DNA of 42,207 nt from JACKCP01 sp034007295 (GTDB lineage Bacteria; Desulfobacterota; Desulfobacteria; Desulfobacterales; JACKCP01), in contig JAVERC010000029.1 in the NCBI GenBank assembly GCA_034007295.1, positions 1 through 42,207 of the forward strand. The letters are read 5' to 3'. A program made the position numbers and the translations under genes. This document shows, piece after piece, positions 15,620 through 23,762 of the stretch (position 1 is its first letter; each line of letters starts with the position of its first letter). The notes beneath the pieces were generated by a model. That model was given only the letters and a program-made list of their open reading frames with translations. It made no database searches and was not told the origin of the DNA.

Positions 15620-17395
15620 TTGAATAAACAATCTGAAAATATAATTGAAAAAACTTTTACAAGATCAGGCACTCTTTTACAAAAAAAATTTTATTCATAT
15701 CTTGTTCCCACTGTAATCATGAATCTTGCTCTTTCACTTGGAGTTGTGGTGGATGGAATTATTGTTGGAAATATTTTGGGAACAGATGCTTTTTCAGCTG
15801 TAAATATCTGTGCCCCTGTTCTTTATTTTTTCAGTGCCCTTTATGCCCTTTTCGGAGTTGGTGGTTCAACAATTGCCGCAAGGCTTAAAGGTGCAATGAA
15901 AAATGATATGGCAGACAAAGTTTTTACTCTTTCAATAGCAGGATTAATTGTTGTTTCGTGTTTAACAGGTTTTTTGTGTATTGTTTTTTCAGATTTAATA
16001 GCAGGACTTTTAAGCGGAAAAAGCAGGCTTAATGAACTTGTAAAAACATATTTTACTGTTTTAAGCCTTGGAATTCCTTTTCTTATTACAATTCCAGGTG
16101 CACTGTATTTTATAAGAACAGATTCAAATCCAAAGCTTGCCGCAAATATTTTAATTCTTGCAAATGCACTGAATCTTGGTTTTGACCTTGTTTTTATGGG
16201 TGTATTTAAAATGGGAATAGGAGGAGCCGGCCTTGCAACAGTTATTGGCTATATTTTGGGCGGTTTTCTTGGAATAAAATATTTTAAGTCCAAAACAAGA
16301 ACTTTTAAATTTGTAAAAATAAAAAAATCTGATTTAAAACTTTATTCATCAATTATTTTAACCGGAGTTCCTTCAGCACTTGCAGGAGCAACAGTATTTG
16401 TAAAAAACTTTGCAATAAATATAATTTTGTTAAAAACCCTTGGCCCCGGGGGAGTTGCAATGTTTGCAGTATGTTTAAACACTCTTGCAGTTTCTGGAAT
16501 AATTATAGGCGGAACAGCCCAGACCCTTGTTCCTCTTTTAGGGTGTACATTTGGAGAAAAAGACTATTCAGGAATAAGGCTTATAATGAAAACAGCCGCA
16601 CTTACAGTAAGCGGACTTTGCATATTTATGGTCTTAATTTTTACTGCTTTTCCTGAATATATTGCAATGATATTTGGAATTAAAGGTGCTGGTCTGATGG
16701 AACCCTTAAAATCAGCCATAAGGATTTTTTCCCTTTCCCTTCCTTTTTTCGGTCTTAATTTTGTTATGATCTGCTATTTTCAGACAATTAACAGGAAACT
16801 TCTTTCAAGTGTTTCTATAATCCTTGAAAATATAGTTTTTATTCTTCCCCTGGTTATTTTAATGGAGAAATTTACAGGCGAAAAGGGTATCTGGATTTCA
16901 TTTATTCTGGCTGAAATTTTAACCCTTGGAACTGTTTTTATTGTGTCTTTTATCATAAGAAAAAAAAGCAGTAAAAATCTTTCACCTTTTCTTCTTTTAG
17001 AAGATATTGATGCAAAAATTTTCGATGTTACAATAGATTCCTCCATTGAAAATGCAGCAGGAATTTCAGATGAAATTATAAAATTCTGCATAAAAAACAA
17101 AATATCTCCAAAGCGTGCAAATTATGCAGGCCTTATTGCAGAAGAACTTACAGCAAATATTGTAAGATTTGGAAAAGAAAAAAAGACAAAAAGCTTTATT
17201 GATGTAAGGCTTTCTATAAGTAAAAATGAAATTGTTTTAAGAATAAGAGATGACGGAGTGCCGTTTAATCCGGTTTTATATATAAAAAAACAAGGCTCAA
17301 AAAATTCCATAGGGCTTAATCTTGTAAATAAAATGGCCAAAAAATTTGATTATACCTATGCTCTTAATTTTAATAATACTGCTGTTTTGCTTTGA
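15620..17395 (+). CDS. MATE-family efflux transporter fused to C-terminal RsbW-like ATPase domain
   Basis: A 591-residue protein. Residues about 15-455 form a MATE transporter with 12 predicted membrane spans (for example VVVDGIIVGNILGTDAFSAV at the first span and GGSTIAARLKG after the second). Residues about 465-591 are a soluble GHKL/HATPase domain of the RsbW anti-sigma type, with an N-box (AEELTANIVRFG near 506) and a G1-like box (RIRDDGVPFNP near 550). Typical MATE proteins end near 450 residues, so the extra 130 residues are an accessory domain. The start is a TTG at 15620, with GCTGGAGA about 10 bases upstream, 18 bases after the lipoprotein stop. The transporter could export the NRPS product or another toxic amphiphile. 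The ATPase domain may bind ATP or an anti-anti-sigma-like partner to gate transport. Both roles are inferred. Confidence 0.88.
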   Translation: MNKQSENIIEKTFTRSGTLLQKKFYSYLVPTVIMNLALSLGVVVDGIIVGNILGTDAFSAVNICAPVLYFFSALYALFGVGGSTIAARLKGAMKNDMADKVFTLSIAGLIVVSCLTGFLCIVFSDLIAGLLSGKSRLNELVKTYFTVLSLGIPFLITIPGALYFIRTDSNPKLAANILILANALNLGFDLVFMGVFKMGIGGAGLATVIGYILGGFLGIKYFKSKTRTFKFVKIKKSDLKLYSSIILTGVPSALAGATVFVKNFAINIILLKTLGPGGVAMFAVCLNTLAVSGIIIGGTAQTLVPLLGCTFGEKDYSGIRLIMKTAALTVSGLCIFMVLIFTAFPEYIAMIFGIKGAGLMEPLKSAIRIFSLSLPFFGLNFVMICYFQTINRKLLSSVSIILENIVFILPLVILMEKFTGEKGIWISFILAEILTLGTVFIVSFIIRKKSSKNLSPFLLLEDIDAKIFDVTIDSSIENAAGISDEIIKFCIKNKISPKRANYAGLIAEELTANIVRFGKEKKTKSFIDVRLSISKNEIVLRIRDDGVPFNPVLYIKKQGSKNSIGLNLVNKMAKKFDYTYALNFNNTAVLL

Positions 17396-17657
17396 GTTTT
17401 TGTAATTGTTCATTTTAAATATAAAACTGCTTGATCCAGGTGCAGGTGGCGGCATTAACTTCGGCATTTCTTGAATGTTTTTGCACAAAAAGAAATAAAT
17501 TTTCCATTGAGATTACTGCATATGAAATTGGCTGGGTCAATCACTAAATTAAGCGTTTAACATTGTATGGATAATTGGTTTTTTTTCTTTGGGATTAATT
17601 ACAATTCAAGTACAAATAAAGTAATTTTGTAAATGCTATATCTGAGGGGAAAAACAA

Positions 17658-20600
17658 TTGCTTAAAAAAATAACCATGCAAGTTTTAGTCTTTATTTGCT
17701 TAATATCAATAATTCTTACGTTCAGTTCCGGTTTTGTTTTTTCTCAAAGGCTCATTGTTGAACTTGAAAAACCTTCCCTAGCAGTACACGGCTATGGAAA
17801 TTCAAAAATCATGTCAAATGGAAGACTTGATTTTAAATCAGAAGAATCAAAAAAATATGTTTCATCAATTACAACCTTTCAAAACAGGACTCTAAACAGG
17901 ATAAAAAGCAGGTTTTCAAATGTAAAACTTGCAAAATTTAAAAATGAAAAAGGAATTGAATGTGAACATAGATACAATGTTGTTTTAAACGGCTTTGCCA
18001 TAGATATTGGAGAAAATAATGAAGATGAGGCCATAAAAAGGCTTTCAAATATTGAAGGAGTAAAAAAAGTATACAAGGTAAAAACATATTATCCCACCAT
18101 GTATGCAAGCCTTCCTCTTATTTCTGCTTCTTCAGCCTGGAATCATCTTCATATAGGAGGAAAGAATAATGCAGGAAAGGGAATAAAAGTTGCAATAATG
18201 GATGCGGGAATCCACAAGGATGCTCCAATGTTTGACGGCACAAATTTCAGCTATCCAATTGATTATCCTTTTGGAGGACTCGGTTTTAAATCAAACAATA
18301 ACGGGAAAATAATTGCATCAAGGGCTTATTACAGGGAAAACGATCCCCCAAGTGCTGGTGATGCCAATCCCTGGCCTGGTGAAGATTATGACTCGCACGG
18401 AGTTCATACAGGAGGAACAGCAGCAGGAAATATTGTAACTGCTGATTTTATTGGACGAGATGTTCAATTAAGCGGCGTTGCACCTCAAGCCTGGGTTATG
18501 AGTTATAAAATTTTTTATCACAGTGTAAGCGGAAGAGATACTTTTGAAACACCTGAAGGAATAGCCTGCCTTGAAGATATTATAAAAGACGGAGCAGATG
18601 TCTTAAACTGCTCCTGGGGTGGAGGACCTTTCAGTTCAGGCGGTGATTTTGACATTGAGGACAACCTTCTTATAAATGCATGGAAATCAGGAATTTTTGT
18701 TTCTACGGCAATGGGAAATGCCGGACCTGGAAAGGGAACCGGAGATCATCCTTCAAATGACTATATTGCTGTTGCTGCAACAACTTCAGGAGGAACTTTT
18801 GCTGCTGGAAGCCTGAGTCTTTCAGATGAGGCTTCAGTACCAGATGACCTTGTGGACATGGCTGCCGGCATAACAAGTTTTGGCAGCCTTCCTCCTGTTG
18901 GTTCAATATCTTCATATCCCTTAAAAACAGCAAAAAGTGTTGATTCTGAAAATATTAAAGGGTGCTCTCCTTTTCCGGAAAACATATTTAATGACTGTGC
19001 TGCCGTAATTGAAAGGGGAGAATGCAATTTTGATGAAAAGGTTTTAAATGCACAAAACAGCGGAGCAAAACTTGTAGTTGTATATAACAACTCAGGTGAT
19101 GAAATTCAGGACATGGGACCTGGAGCAAATAAAGATCTTATTGAAATCTATGGTGTATTTATAGGACAGTCCAATGGAAAGGCTCTTGAAAACTGGTATG
19201 AAGAACATCCTGGCAGTTCAGAGCTTGTTTTTAGTTTCAGCTCTTTTCAGCAGGGAAATGAAAAAGATATAGTTGCAGATTTCAGCAGCAGAGGTCCTGG
19301 AGTGGGCAGCACATTAAAACCAGACATTGCAGCCCCTGGTGTAAATATTCTTTCCCAGGGCTATGACCCGCTTCAAGAAGGAGAAGACGCACATCTTGGG
19401 TTTGGCCAGTCTTCAGGAACTTCAATGGCTTCTCCACAAATTGCCGGTGCGGCAGCAGTTCTTAAGCAGATTTACCCCCTGTGGTCAAATGATGAAATAA
19501 AATCAGCCATGATGTCTACTGCAAAATATAAAGAAATTTATAACAATGATGATAAGCCTGCACAGCCCCTTGATATTGGAGCAGGGCGTATAGACCTTGA
19601 AAAGGCAGTTGATCCTGGGGTGATTTTATATCCACCCTCACTTGGTTTTGGAGTTTTAGAGACAAATTCAAGTAAAAATATGGCTGTTAAAATAAAAAAT
19701 ATTCTTCCTGAAAATCAGAGTTTTGACATAAATACCTGTTATACAGGAGACGGATTTGAAAATATGGCTCAAGTAAAAGGCTTTAGCATTAATCCTTCCC
19801 ATATTTCATTAAAACCTTTTGAAACAAAAGAAATTAATGTTTTGTTTGATGCAGGCCAAAGCATGGGTGTTGGAGATAACCAGGGATATGTGGTTTTGAA
19901 AAACAGCAAAAGAGAAGTGCATTTTCCTGTATGGGCAAGGGTCTTAAATGTTTCAAAGCAGCAAGACAAGGCTCTTTTAATTGACCTTGATTCAAGCAGT
20001 TCAGATGAAAATTTAAATGATTATCTCAATGATTATAAACATGTCTTTGAAGCCCAGCAGCTTGTATGTGATGTTCTAGATATTAAAACAAACAGCGAAG
20101 ATGTTCAGATTTATGAAGCATCCAGTCTTTTTTCATATAAAGTGATTGTTCTTTTTTCAGGAAAAAGCACTTACAGCCCATTAAATACCCAGGATATGGA
20201 CAGGCTTTTGGAATATGTGAATATGGGAGGGCTTGTCATATGCATGGGCCAAAATATTTTTTCAAGTGTATTAAATCCTTTTTCAGCCTTTGGAAATTTT
20301 GCAGATGCTGAACCTTTAAGCTCAAGTGTTACAGGAGGAAATCCGCCTGAATTTCCAATCATTGCAAGTGAAAATGCTCCATTGGCTTTAAAAAATATTT
20401 TTATTGGCCTTAATCCAGATCAAACTCAGATGGATGAGTTTAAAAGCGGTTTTTTCAGATATCCAGGCTTTGGAAGAGAGGGCAATGGTTATGTATTTAA
20501 AGGAAAAAGGCTTTATCCATCCCTTGAAATTCCTGGAATAGTAAACAATGGCAAAGTTATTGTTTCTTCCATTGGAGTAGAAGGCATAGATGAAACTTCA

Positions 20601-20999
20601 GGAGGATTAACCAGAGAAGTATTTGTGAAAGCTATGCTTGACTGGGCATGGGATGAGCCTGTTATTGAAATAAAAAACGTAACAGAAAACTATGAAAATC
20701 AGGCTGATATTACATATTTTGAAATAAGTTATGAGTCTGAAAAAGAAGGGGCGGATTTTGTTTCTGCACGTTGGGATTTTGGTGACGGAAGCAGTTTCAC
20801 TTCAAAGTCCTCATCTCTTGTAAGTGCACATTCCTATGAAAAATGCGGCACATTTACAGTTAAGGCTGAAGTGTCTGATAATTTAGGCAATAAATATATT
20901 TCACAAAAAGATTTTGTAATTGAAAACTGTCTTGTAAAAGAAGAAAAACAAAACTGGTCTGGTTCTTCAGGGTGTTTTATTTCAAAAATTTTGCATTGA
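17658..20999 (+). CDS. Secreted subtilisin-like serine protease (S8) with PA insert, PKD domain and CFI tail
   Basis: A 1113-residue secreted protease. It has an N-terminal signal peptide (about 1-29) and a propeptide-like region to about 150. The catalytic triad is D182 (VAIMDAGIH), H247 (DYDSHGVHTGG) and S589 (SGTSMASPQIAGAAA). A protease-associated (PA) insert lies at about 425-510 (AVIERGECNFDEKVLNAQ, LVVVYNNSGD). A beta-rich region follows the catalytic domain, then a PKD domain near 1020-1095 (WDFGDGS). The protein stops just after GSSGCFISKILH, which looks like a shortened version of the GGGGCFIATA-type C-terminal tail of many surface proteins. The start is TTG at 17658, preceded by GAGGGGA. 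A strong terminator follows the stop codon. It is 262 bases downstream of the MATE gene, so it may have its own promoter. The likely role is extracellular protein degradation. Confidence 0.92.
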   Translation: MLKKITMQVLVFICLISIILTFSSGFVFSQRLIVELEKPSLAVHGYGNSKIMSNGRLDFKSEESKKYVSSITTFQNRTLNRIKSRFSNVKLAKFKNEKGIECEHRYNVVLNGFAIDIGENNEDEAIKRLSNIEGVKKVYKVKTYYPTMYASLPLISASSAWNHLHIGGKNNAGKGIKVAIMDAGIHKDAPMFDGTNFSYPIDYPFGGLGFKSNNNGKIIASRAYYRENDPPSAGDANPWPGEDYDSHGVHTGGTAAGNIVTADFIGRDVQLSGVAPQAWVMSYKIFYHSVSGRDTFETPEGIACLEDIIKDGADVLNCSWGGGPFSSGGDFDIEDNLLINAWKSGIFVSTAMGNAGPGKGTGDHPSNDYIAVAATTSGGTFAAGSLSLSDEASVPDDLVDMAAGITSFGSLPPVGSISSYPLKTAKSVDSENIKGCSPFPENIFNDCAAVIERGECNFDEKVLNAQNSGAKLVVVYNNSGDEIQDMGPGANKDLIEIYGVFIGQSNGKALENWYEEHPGSSELVFSFSSFQQGNEKDIVADFSSRGPGVGSTLKPDIAAPGVNILSQGYDPLQEGEDAHLGFGQSSGTSMASPQIAGAAAVLKQIYPLWSNDEIKSAMMSTAKYKEIYNNDDKPAQPLDIGAGRIDLEKAVDPGVILYPPSLGFGVLETNSSKNMAVKIKNILPENQSFDINTCYTGDGFENMAQVKGFSINPSHISLKPFETKEINVLFDAGQSMGVGDNQGYVVLKNSKREVHFPVWARVLNVSKQQDKALLIDLDSSSSDENLNDYLNDYKHVFEAQQLVCDVLDIKTNSEDVQIYEASSLFSYKVIVLFSGKSTYSPLNTQDMDRLLEYVNMGGLVICMGQNIFSSVLNPFSAFGNFADAEPLSSSVTGGNPPEFPIIASENAPLALKNIFIGLNPDQTQMDEFKSGFFRYPGFGREGNGYVFKGKRLYPSLEIPGIVNNGKVIVSSIGVEGIDETSGGLTREVFVKAMLDWAWDEPVIEIKNVTENYENQADITYFEISYESEKEGADFVSARWDFGDGSSFTSKSSSLVSAHSYEKCGTFTVKAEVSDNLGNKYISQKDFVIENCLVKEEKQNWSGSSGCFISKILH

Positions 21000-21021
21000 T
21001 CAGATAATATTTAAAAAAGAT

Positions 21022-21085
21022 ATAAAAAAATAAGCCGTGTTCAGACTTTGATAATTCAAACTAAACTGAACACGGTATTTTTTTA
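21022..21085 (+). terminator. Rho-independent terminator after the subtilase gene
   Basis: A perfect 10-bp inverted repeat, CCGTGTTCAG (21035-21044) and CTGAACACGG (21066-21075), with a 21-base loop, is followed by TATTTTTTTA. An A-run precedes the stem, so it could also work on the minus strand. It begins 36 bases after the subtilase stop codon. Confidence 0.85.
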
Positions 21086-21186
21086 TTATAACTTGAAATT
21101 AAGGCCTGTGTTTTTCTGTAAAAACAAAAATTTTTAAAAAATCAATCAATTCAGATATTTAAACTAAGTTTTCAGTTTTATTTTTG

Positions 21187-21216
21187 TTGAAAAATTTTTC
21201 TTTTAGGAAGTATAAT
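21187..21216 (+). promoter_or_regulatory. Sigma-70-type promoter of the PilZ gene
   Basis: TTGAAA at 21187-21192 and a consensus TATAAT at 21211-21216 are separated by 18 bases. This predicts a transcript starting near 21223 and a leader of roughly 127 bases before the PilZ ATG. Confidence 0.6.
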
Positions 21217-21258
21217 TATACAAATAATACCTTTTCAATTCTGAAATTATGTTTTCCA

Positions 21259-21311
21259 AAGCCACTTTTATATCATGGTGAAGCTGCTTGTATAAAAGTT
21301 TTTCGTGGCTT
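21259..21311 (+). promoter_or_regulatory. Hairpin in the PilZ 5' leader
   Basis: Two stacked 7-bp pairings, AAGCCAC (21259-21265) with GTGGCTT (21305-21311) and TTTTATA (21266-21272) with TATAAAA (21291-21297), form a stem with a 7-base bulge on the 3' side (GTTTTTC) and an 18-base loop. It lies within the predicted leader and ends about 25 bases before the AAAGGAGG ribosome binding site. There is no T-tract after it, so it is not an ordinary terminator. It does not match a known c-di-GMP riboswitch pattern that I can recall. Confidence 0.5.
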
Positions 21312-21349
21312 GTTTATGGAATTTAATCTTTAAACAAAAGGAGGTTGCC

Positions 21350-21712
21350 ATGAAAGCAAGAGATCTTGACGACTGGACCAACATGAAAAATGTCTGTTAC
21401 AGAAAGGAGAGCGGAGGAGAATATGTTTTAAATGAAAGAAAAGACCAGAGAATGTATATTAATGATGAAATTCTCTATCGCAGGGATTTGAACGGAGATG
21501 AATACAGAGGAAGATTTTTTGATGTTTCAAAATCCGGCATGAGCATGATTTCACAATATCCTTATCTTTGCGGAACAAAGCTTTACTTAAGAACAATGGA
21601 TGACAGCTCAGGAAAACTTGAAAAAGGTGATGTTGTATGGGCAAAAAGGGATATAGGCTTTACTTCAAAAAATCCCAAATACAGAGTAGGAATTAAGTTT
21701 TCCTCATTCTAA
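21350..21712 (+). CDS. PilZ domain protein
   Basis: A 120-residue protein starting at ATG 21350, chosen over an upstream GTG because AAAGGAGG sits 6 bases before this ATG and because the longer start would overlap the leader hairpin. It carries the PilZ c-di-GMP-binding signature: RKDQR (the RxxxR motif) near residue 30 and DVSKSGMS (the (D/N)xSxxG motif) near residue 58, followed by the beta-barrel ending YRVGIKFSSF. It is a single-domain protein, probably a c-di-GMP effector that acts through protein contacts on motility, adhesion or exopolysaccharide. The target cannot be told from the neighbours. It is a single transcription unit, convergent with cobA-hemD. Confidence 0.85.
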   Translation: MKARDLDDWTNMKNVCYRKESGGEYVLNERKDQRMYINDEILYRRDLNGDEYRGRFFDVSKSGMSMISQYPYLCGTKLYLRTMDDSSGKLEKGDVVWAKRDIGFTSKNPKYRVGIKFSSF

Positions 21713-21722
21713 AAGATGTAGT

Positions 21723-21868
21723 TTGTGATTGGCCGAAAACGAGGATTTTTTGTTCAGTTCAAGGAAGATGAGAAATTTAACCTTTAGGCTACATTGAGTA
21801 TTTTGAGGATTAAATTTTGAATCTGACGCAAAAATGAACAAAAAAGGCCGTTTTCGTTGAGCAACTAG
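21723..21868 (+). repeat. Palindromic intergenic repeat, copy A (full length)
   Basis: An element of about 145 bases whose left half (TTGTGATTGGCCGAAAACG, TTTTTTGTTCAG, AAATTTAACC) is nearly the reverse complement of its right half (GGATTAAATTT, TGAACAAAAAAGGCCG, TTTTCGTTGAGCAACTAG). It closely matches copy B at 30396-30536 over its full length, and half of it matches copy C at 34595-34689. It lies between the convergent PilZ and cobA-hemD genes. No open reading frame is inside. Confidence 0.9.
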
Positions 21869-21872
21869 TTTT

Positions 21873-21902
21873 ATAAAGGCTGAACTTAGGTTCAGCCTTT
21901 AT
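21873..21902. terminator. Perfect hairpin between convergent PilZ and cobA-hemD genes
   Basis: ATAAAGGCTGAAC (21873-21885) and GTTCAGCCTTTAT (21890-21902) pair perfectly over 13 bp with a TTAG loop. It lies 20 bases beyond the cobA-hemD stop codon and just after repeat copy A. It is probably a bidirectional terminator, although the T-tract is short on both sides. Confidence 0.7.
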
Positions 21903-21922
21903 CATATCTAAGAAAAGCTATT

Positions 21923-23455
21923 TTAGTTTTTATAAAGCTTTAAAATCGAATCAACAAGCCCGTCAATTGTGTACTCATCTGCTGTTATTTGAGGTGTAAG
22001 TCCAAGTTCAACAGCTGTGTCAGTTGTAATAGGGCCAATTGAAACTGGTTTGAATTTTAAAATTATTGATTTAAACTCTTCTTCTGTAAAAAGAGCTTTA
22101 AAATTTTTAACTGTTGAAGAGCTTGTAAATGTGACCATATCTATTTTTCCATTTAAAAAATCTGAAAGTATTTCATCTTTTTTGTCAGATTGTGGAATTG
22201 TTTTGTAAGCTGTTACTTCATTAACAACAGCTCCCATTTTTTTAAGCTCGTCAGGAAGAACTGACCTTGCTTCCATTGCTCTTGGAATAAGGATTTTTTT
22301 GCCTTTTATATCAATATTTTCAAATGCTTCAACAACAGATTCTGCACGGTAGCTTTCTGGAAAAACATCTGTATTTATTCCGTATTTTTTAAGTTCGTCC
22401 CTTGTGGCAGGTCCAATTACAGCTGTTTTAAGGCTGCCTAAAACTCTTACATCGCTGCCTTTTTCAAACAATGCCTTAAAAAAATGCTTTACTCCGTTTA
22501 CACTTGTAAAAATAAGCCAGTCGTAGGTTTGAACATTTTCAATTGACTCAAAAAGGGAAGTCTTGTCATCTGGTTCAACTATTTTGATTGTGGGATATTC
22601 AATACATTCTGCCCCAAGGGATAAAAGTTTTTCAACAAGTGAACTTGCCTGGGCTCTTGCCCTTGTTATCATTATTGTTTTTCCAAGAAGCGGGCGTTTT
22701 TTCTCAAACCACTTTAATTTTTCCCTGTAGTTTACAACATCTCCAACAACAATAATTGCAGGAGACTTAAAATTATTTTCCTTAACTTTTAAAGAAATAT
22801 TTTCAAGTGTTCCTGTAAGTGTTTCCTGGGATGGAGTTGTTCCCCATCTTACAAGTCCAACTGGTGTTTTAGGATCTTTTCCGTTTTCAATAAGTTTTTT
22901 TGAAATATTTGGAAGATTTTTTACTCCCATTAAAAAAACAATTGTACCTATTCCCTTTGCAAGGCTTTCCCAGTTAATGGAAGAATTTTCTTTTGCAGGG
23001 TCTTCATGGCCTGTTACAAGTGCAAGTGTTGAATTTGCACTTCTATGGGTAAGTGGAATTCCTGCATATGCAGGAGCTGAAATTGCAGAGGTAACCCCTG
23101 GAACTATTTCAAACTCAATATCATTTTCTTTTAAAACTTCTGCCTCTTCTCCGCCTCTTCCAAATATAAATGGATCTCCGCCTTTAAGTCTGCAAACAGT
23201 TTTTCCTTCAAGTGCAAGTTTTACTAAAAGATTGTTTATTTGATCCTGTGAAAGGGTATGATCCCCGCCTTTTTTGCCAACATAAATTTTTTCTGTTTCT
23301 TCTTTTGCATGTCTTAAAAGTGATTTTGATGCAAGATAGTCATAAACAAGAACATCTGCTTCTTTAATACATCTTCTGCCTTTAAGAGTAATAAGCTCAG
23401 GGTCGCCAGGTCCAGCCCCTACAAGATATACAAAGCCTTTAAAATTGCTTTCCAT
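21923..23455 (-). CDS. cobA-hemD: Fused uroporphyrinogen-III C-methyltransferase / uroporphyrinogen-III synthase
   Basis: A 510-residue bifunctional tetrapyrrole enzyme. Residues 1-245 form the S-adenosylmethionine-dependent methyltransferase that converts uroporphyrinogen III to precorrin-2 (VYLVGAGPGDPELITLKG at the N-terminus, GGDPFIFGRGGEE, VPGVTSAISAPAYAGIPLTHR). Residues 255-510 form uroporphyrinogen-III synthase, which cyclises hydroxymethylbilane (GKTIMITRARAQASSLVEKL, TFTSSSTVKNF). This fusion is usual in Desulfobacterota and some Firmicutes and feeds sirohaem, cobalamin and, in sulfate reducers, haem made from sirohaem. It is the last gene of a five-gene minus-strand run, 37 bases after the FmdB gene. 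Both halves are full length, with no missing motif apparent. Confidence 0.95.
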   Translation of the reverse strand: MESNFKGFVYLVGAGPGDPELITLKGRRCIKEADVLVYDYLASKSLLRHAKEETEKIYVGKKGGDHTLSQDQINNLLVKLALEGKTVCRLKGGDPFIFGRGGEEAEVLKENDIEFEIVPGVTSAISAPAYAGIPLTHRSANSTLALVTGHEDPAKENSSINWESLAKGIGTIVFLMGVKNLPNISKKLIENGKDPKTPVGLVRWGTTPSQETLTGTLENISLKVKENNFKSPAIIVVGDVVNYREKLKWFEKKRPLLGKTIMITRARAQASSLVEKLLSLGAECIEYPTIKIVEPDDKTSLFESIENVQTYDWLIFTSVNGVKHFFKALFEKGSDVRVLGSLKTAVIGPATRDELKKYGINTDVFPESYRAESVVEAFENIDIKGKKILIPRAMEARSVLPDELKKMGAVVNEVTAYKTIPQSDKKDEILSDFLNGKIDMVTFTSSSTVKNFKALFTEEEFKSIILKFKPVSIGPITTDTAVELGLTPQITADEYTIDGLVDSILKLYKN

Positions 23456-23492
23456 TATAAAGAAAAACCTTTCATATTTTAAAAAAAATTAT

Positions 23493-23741
23493 TTAATGCA
23501 GTCCGCAGGATGAACAATTGCCTGAAGTACAAGAACTGCATGGGCTTGATCCAGCAGAAGATTTCAGGGTAGGTGCCTCGCTTCCTTGCGAAGATGCTCC
23601 CTTGCTTACAAATCCACAAGCTGACATCAGTCTTGTAACTTCTGTTGAGCCGCATTTTGTGCATTGAGGTGTTTCACCTGCCATTACAAGGGTTTCAAAA
23701 TTTATATTGCAGTTTTTGCAGTGATATTCATAAATTGGCAT
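23493..23741 (-). CDS. FmdB-type zinc ribbon protein
   Basis: An 82-residue protein that begins MPIYEYHCKNC, the hallmark of the FmdB/CxxC zinc-ribbon family, with two CxxC pairs (CKNC near 8-11, CTKC near 27-30) that would bind one zinc. The C-terminal half is low-complexity and unusually cysteine-rich (SPCSSCTSGNCSSCGLH), which could bind another metal or an iron-sulfur cluster. Proteins of this family are suggested regulators, but no clear function is known for this form. It sits in an apparent operon between the TPR protein (21 bases upstream) and cobA-hemD. ATG at 23741 is preceded by CAAGGAGTAATTAAA on the minus strand, a good ribosome binding site. Confidence 0.9.
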   Translation of the reverse strand: MPIYEYHCKNCNINFETLVMAGETPQCTKCGSTEVTRLMSACGFVSKGASSQGSEAPTLKSSAGSSPCSSCTSGNCSSCGLH

Positions 23742-23762
23742 TTTAATTACTCCTTGAAAAAT

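Noticed and set aside
17535..17555. Possible decayed end of the palindromic repeat (CAATCACTAA)
   Set aside because: About ten bases match the outer terminus, but the neighbouring GAAAACG block is absent, so it may be chance in AT-rich DNA.
23493..23580. Cysteine-rich tail of the FmdB protein as a sign of frameshift
   Set aside because: The frame ends cleanly at TAA and the pattern of CxxC pairs is regular, so the tail seems genuine.
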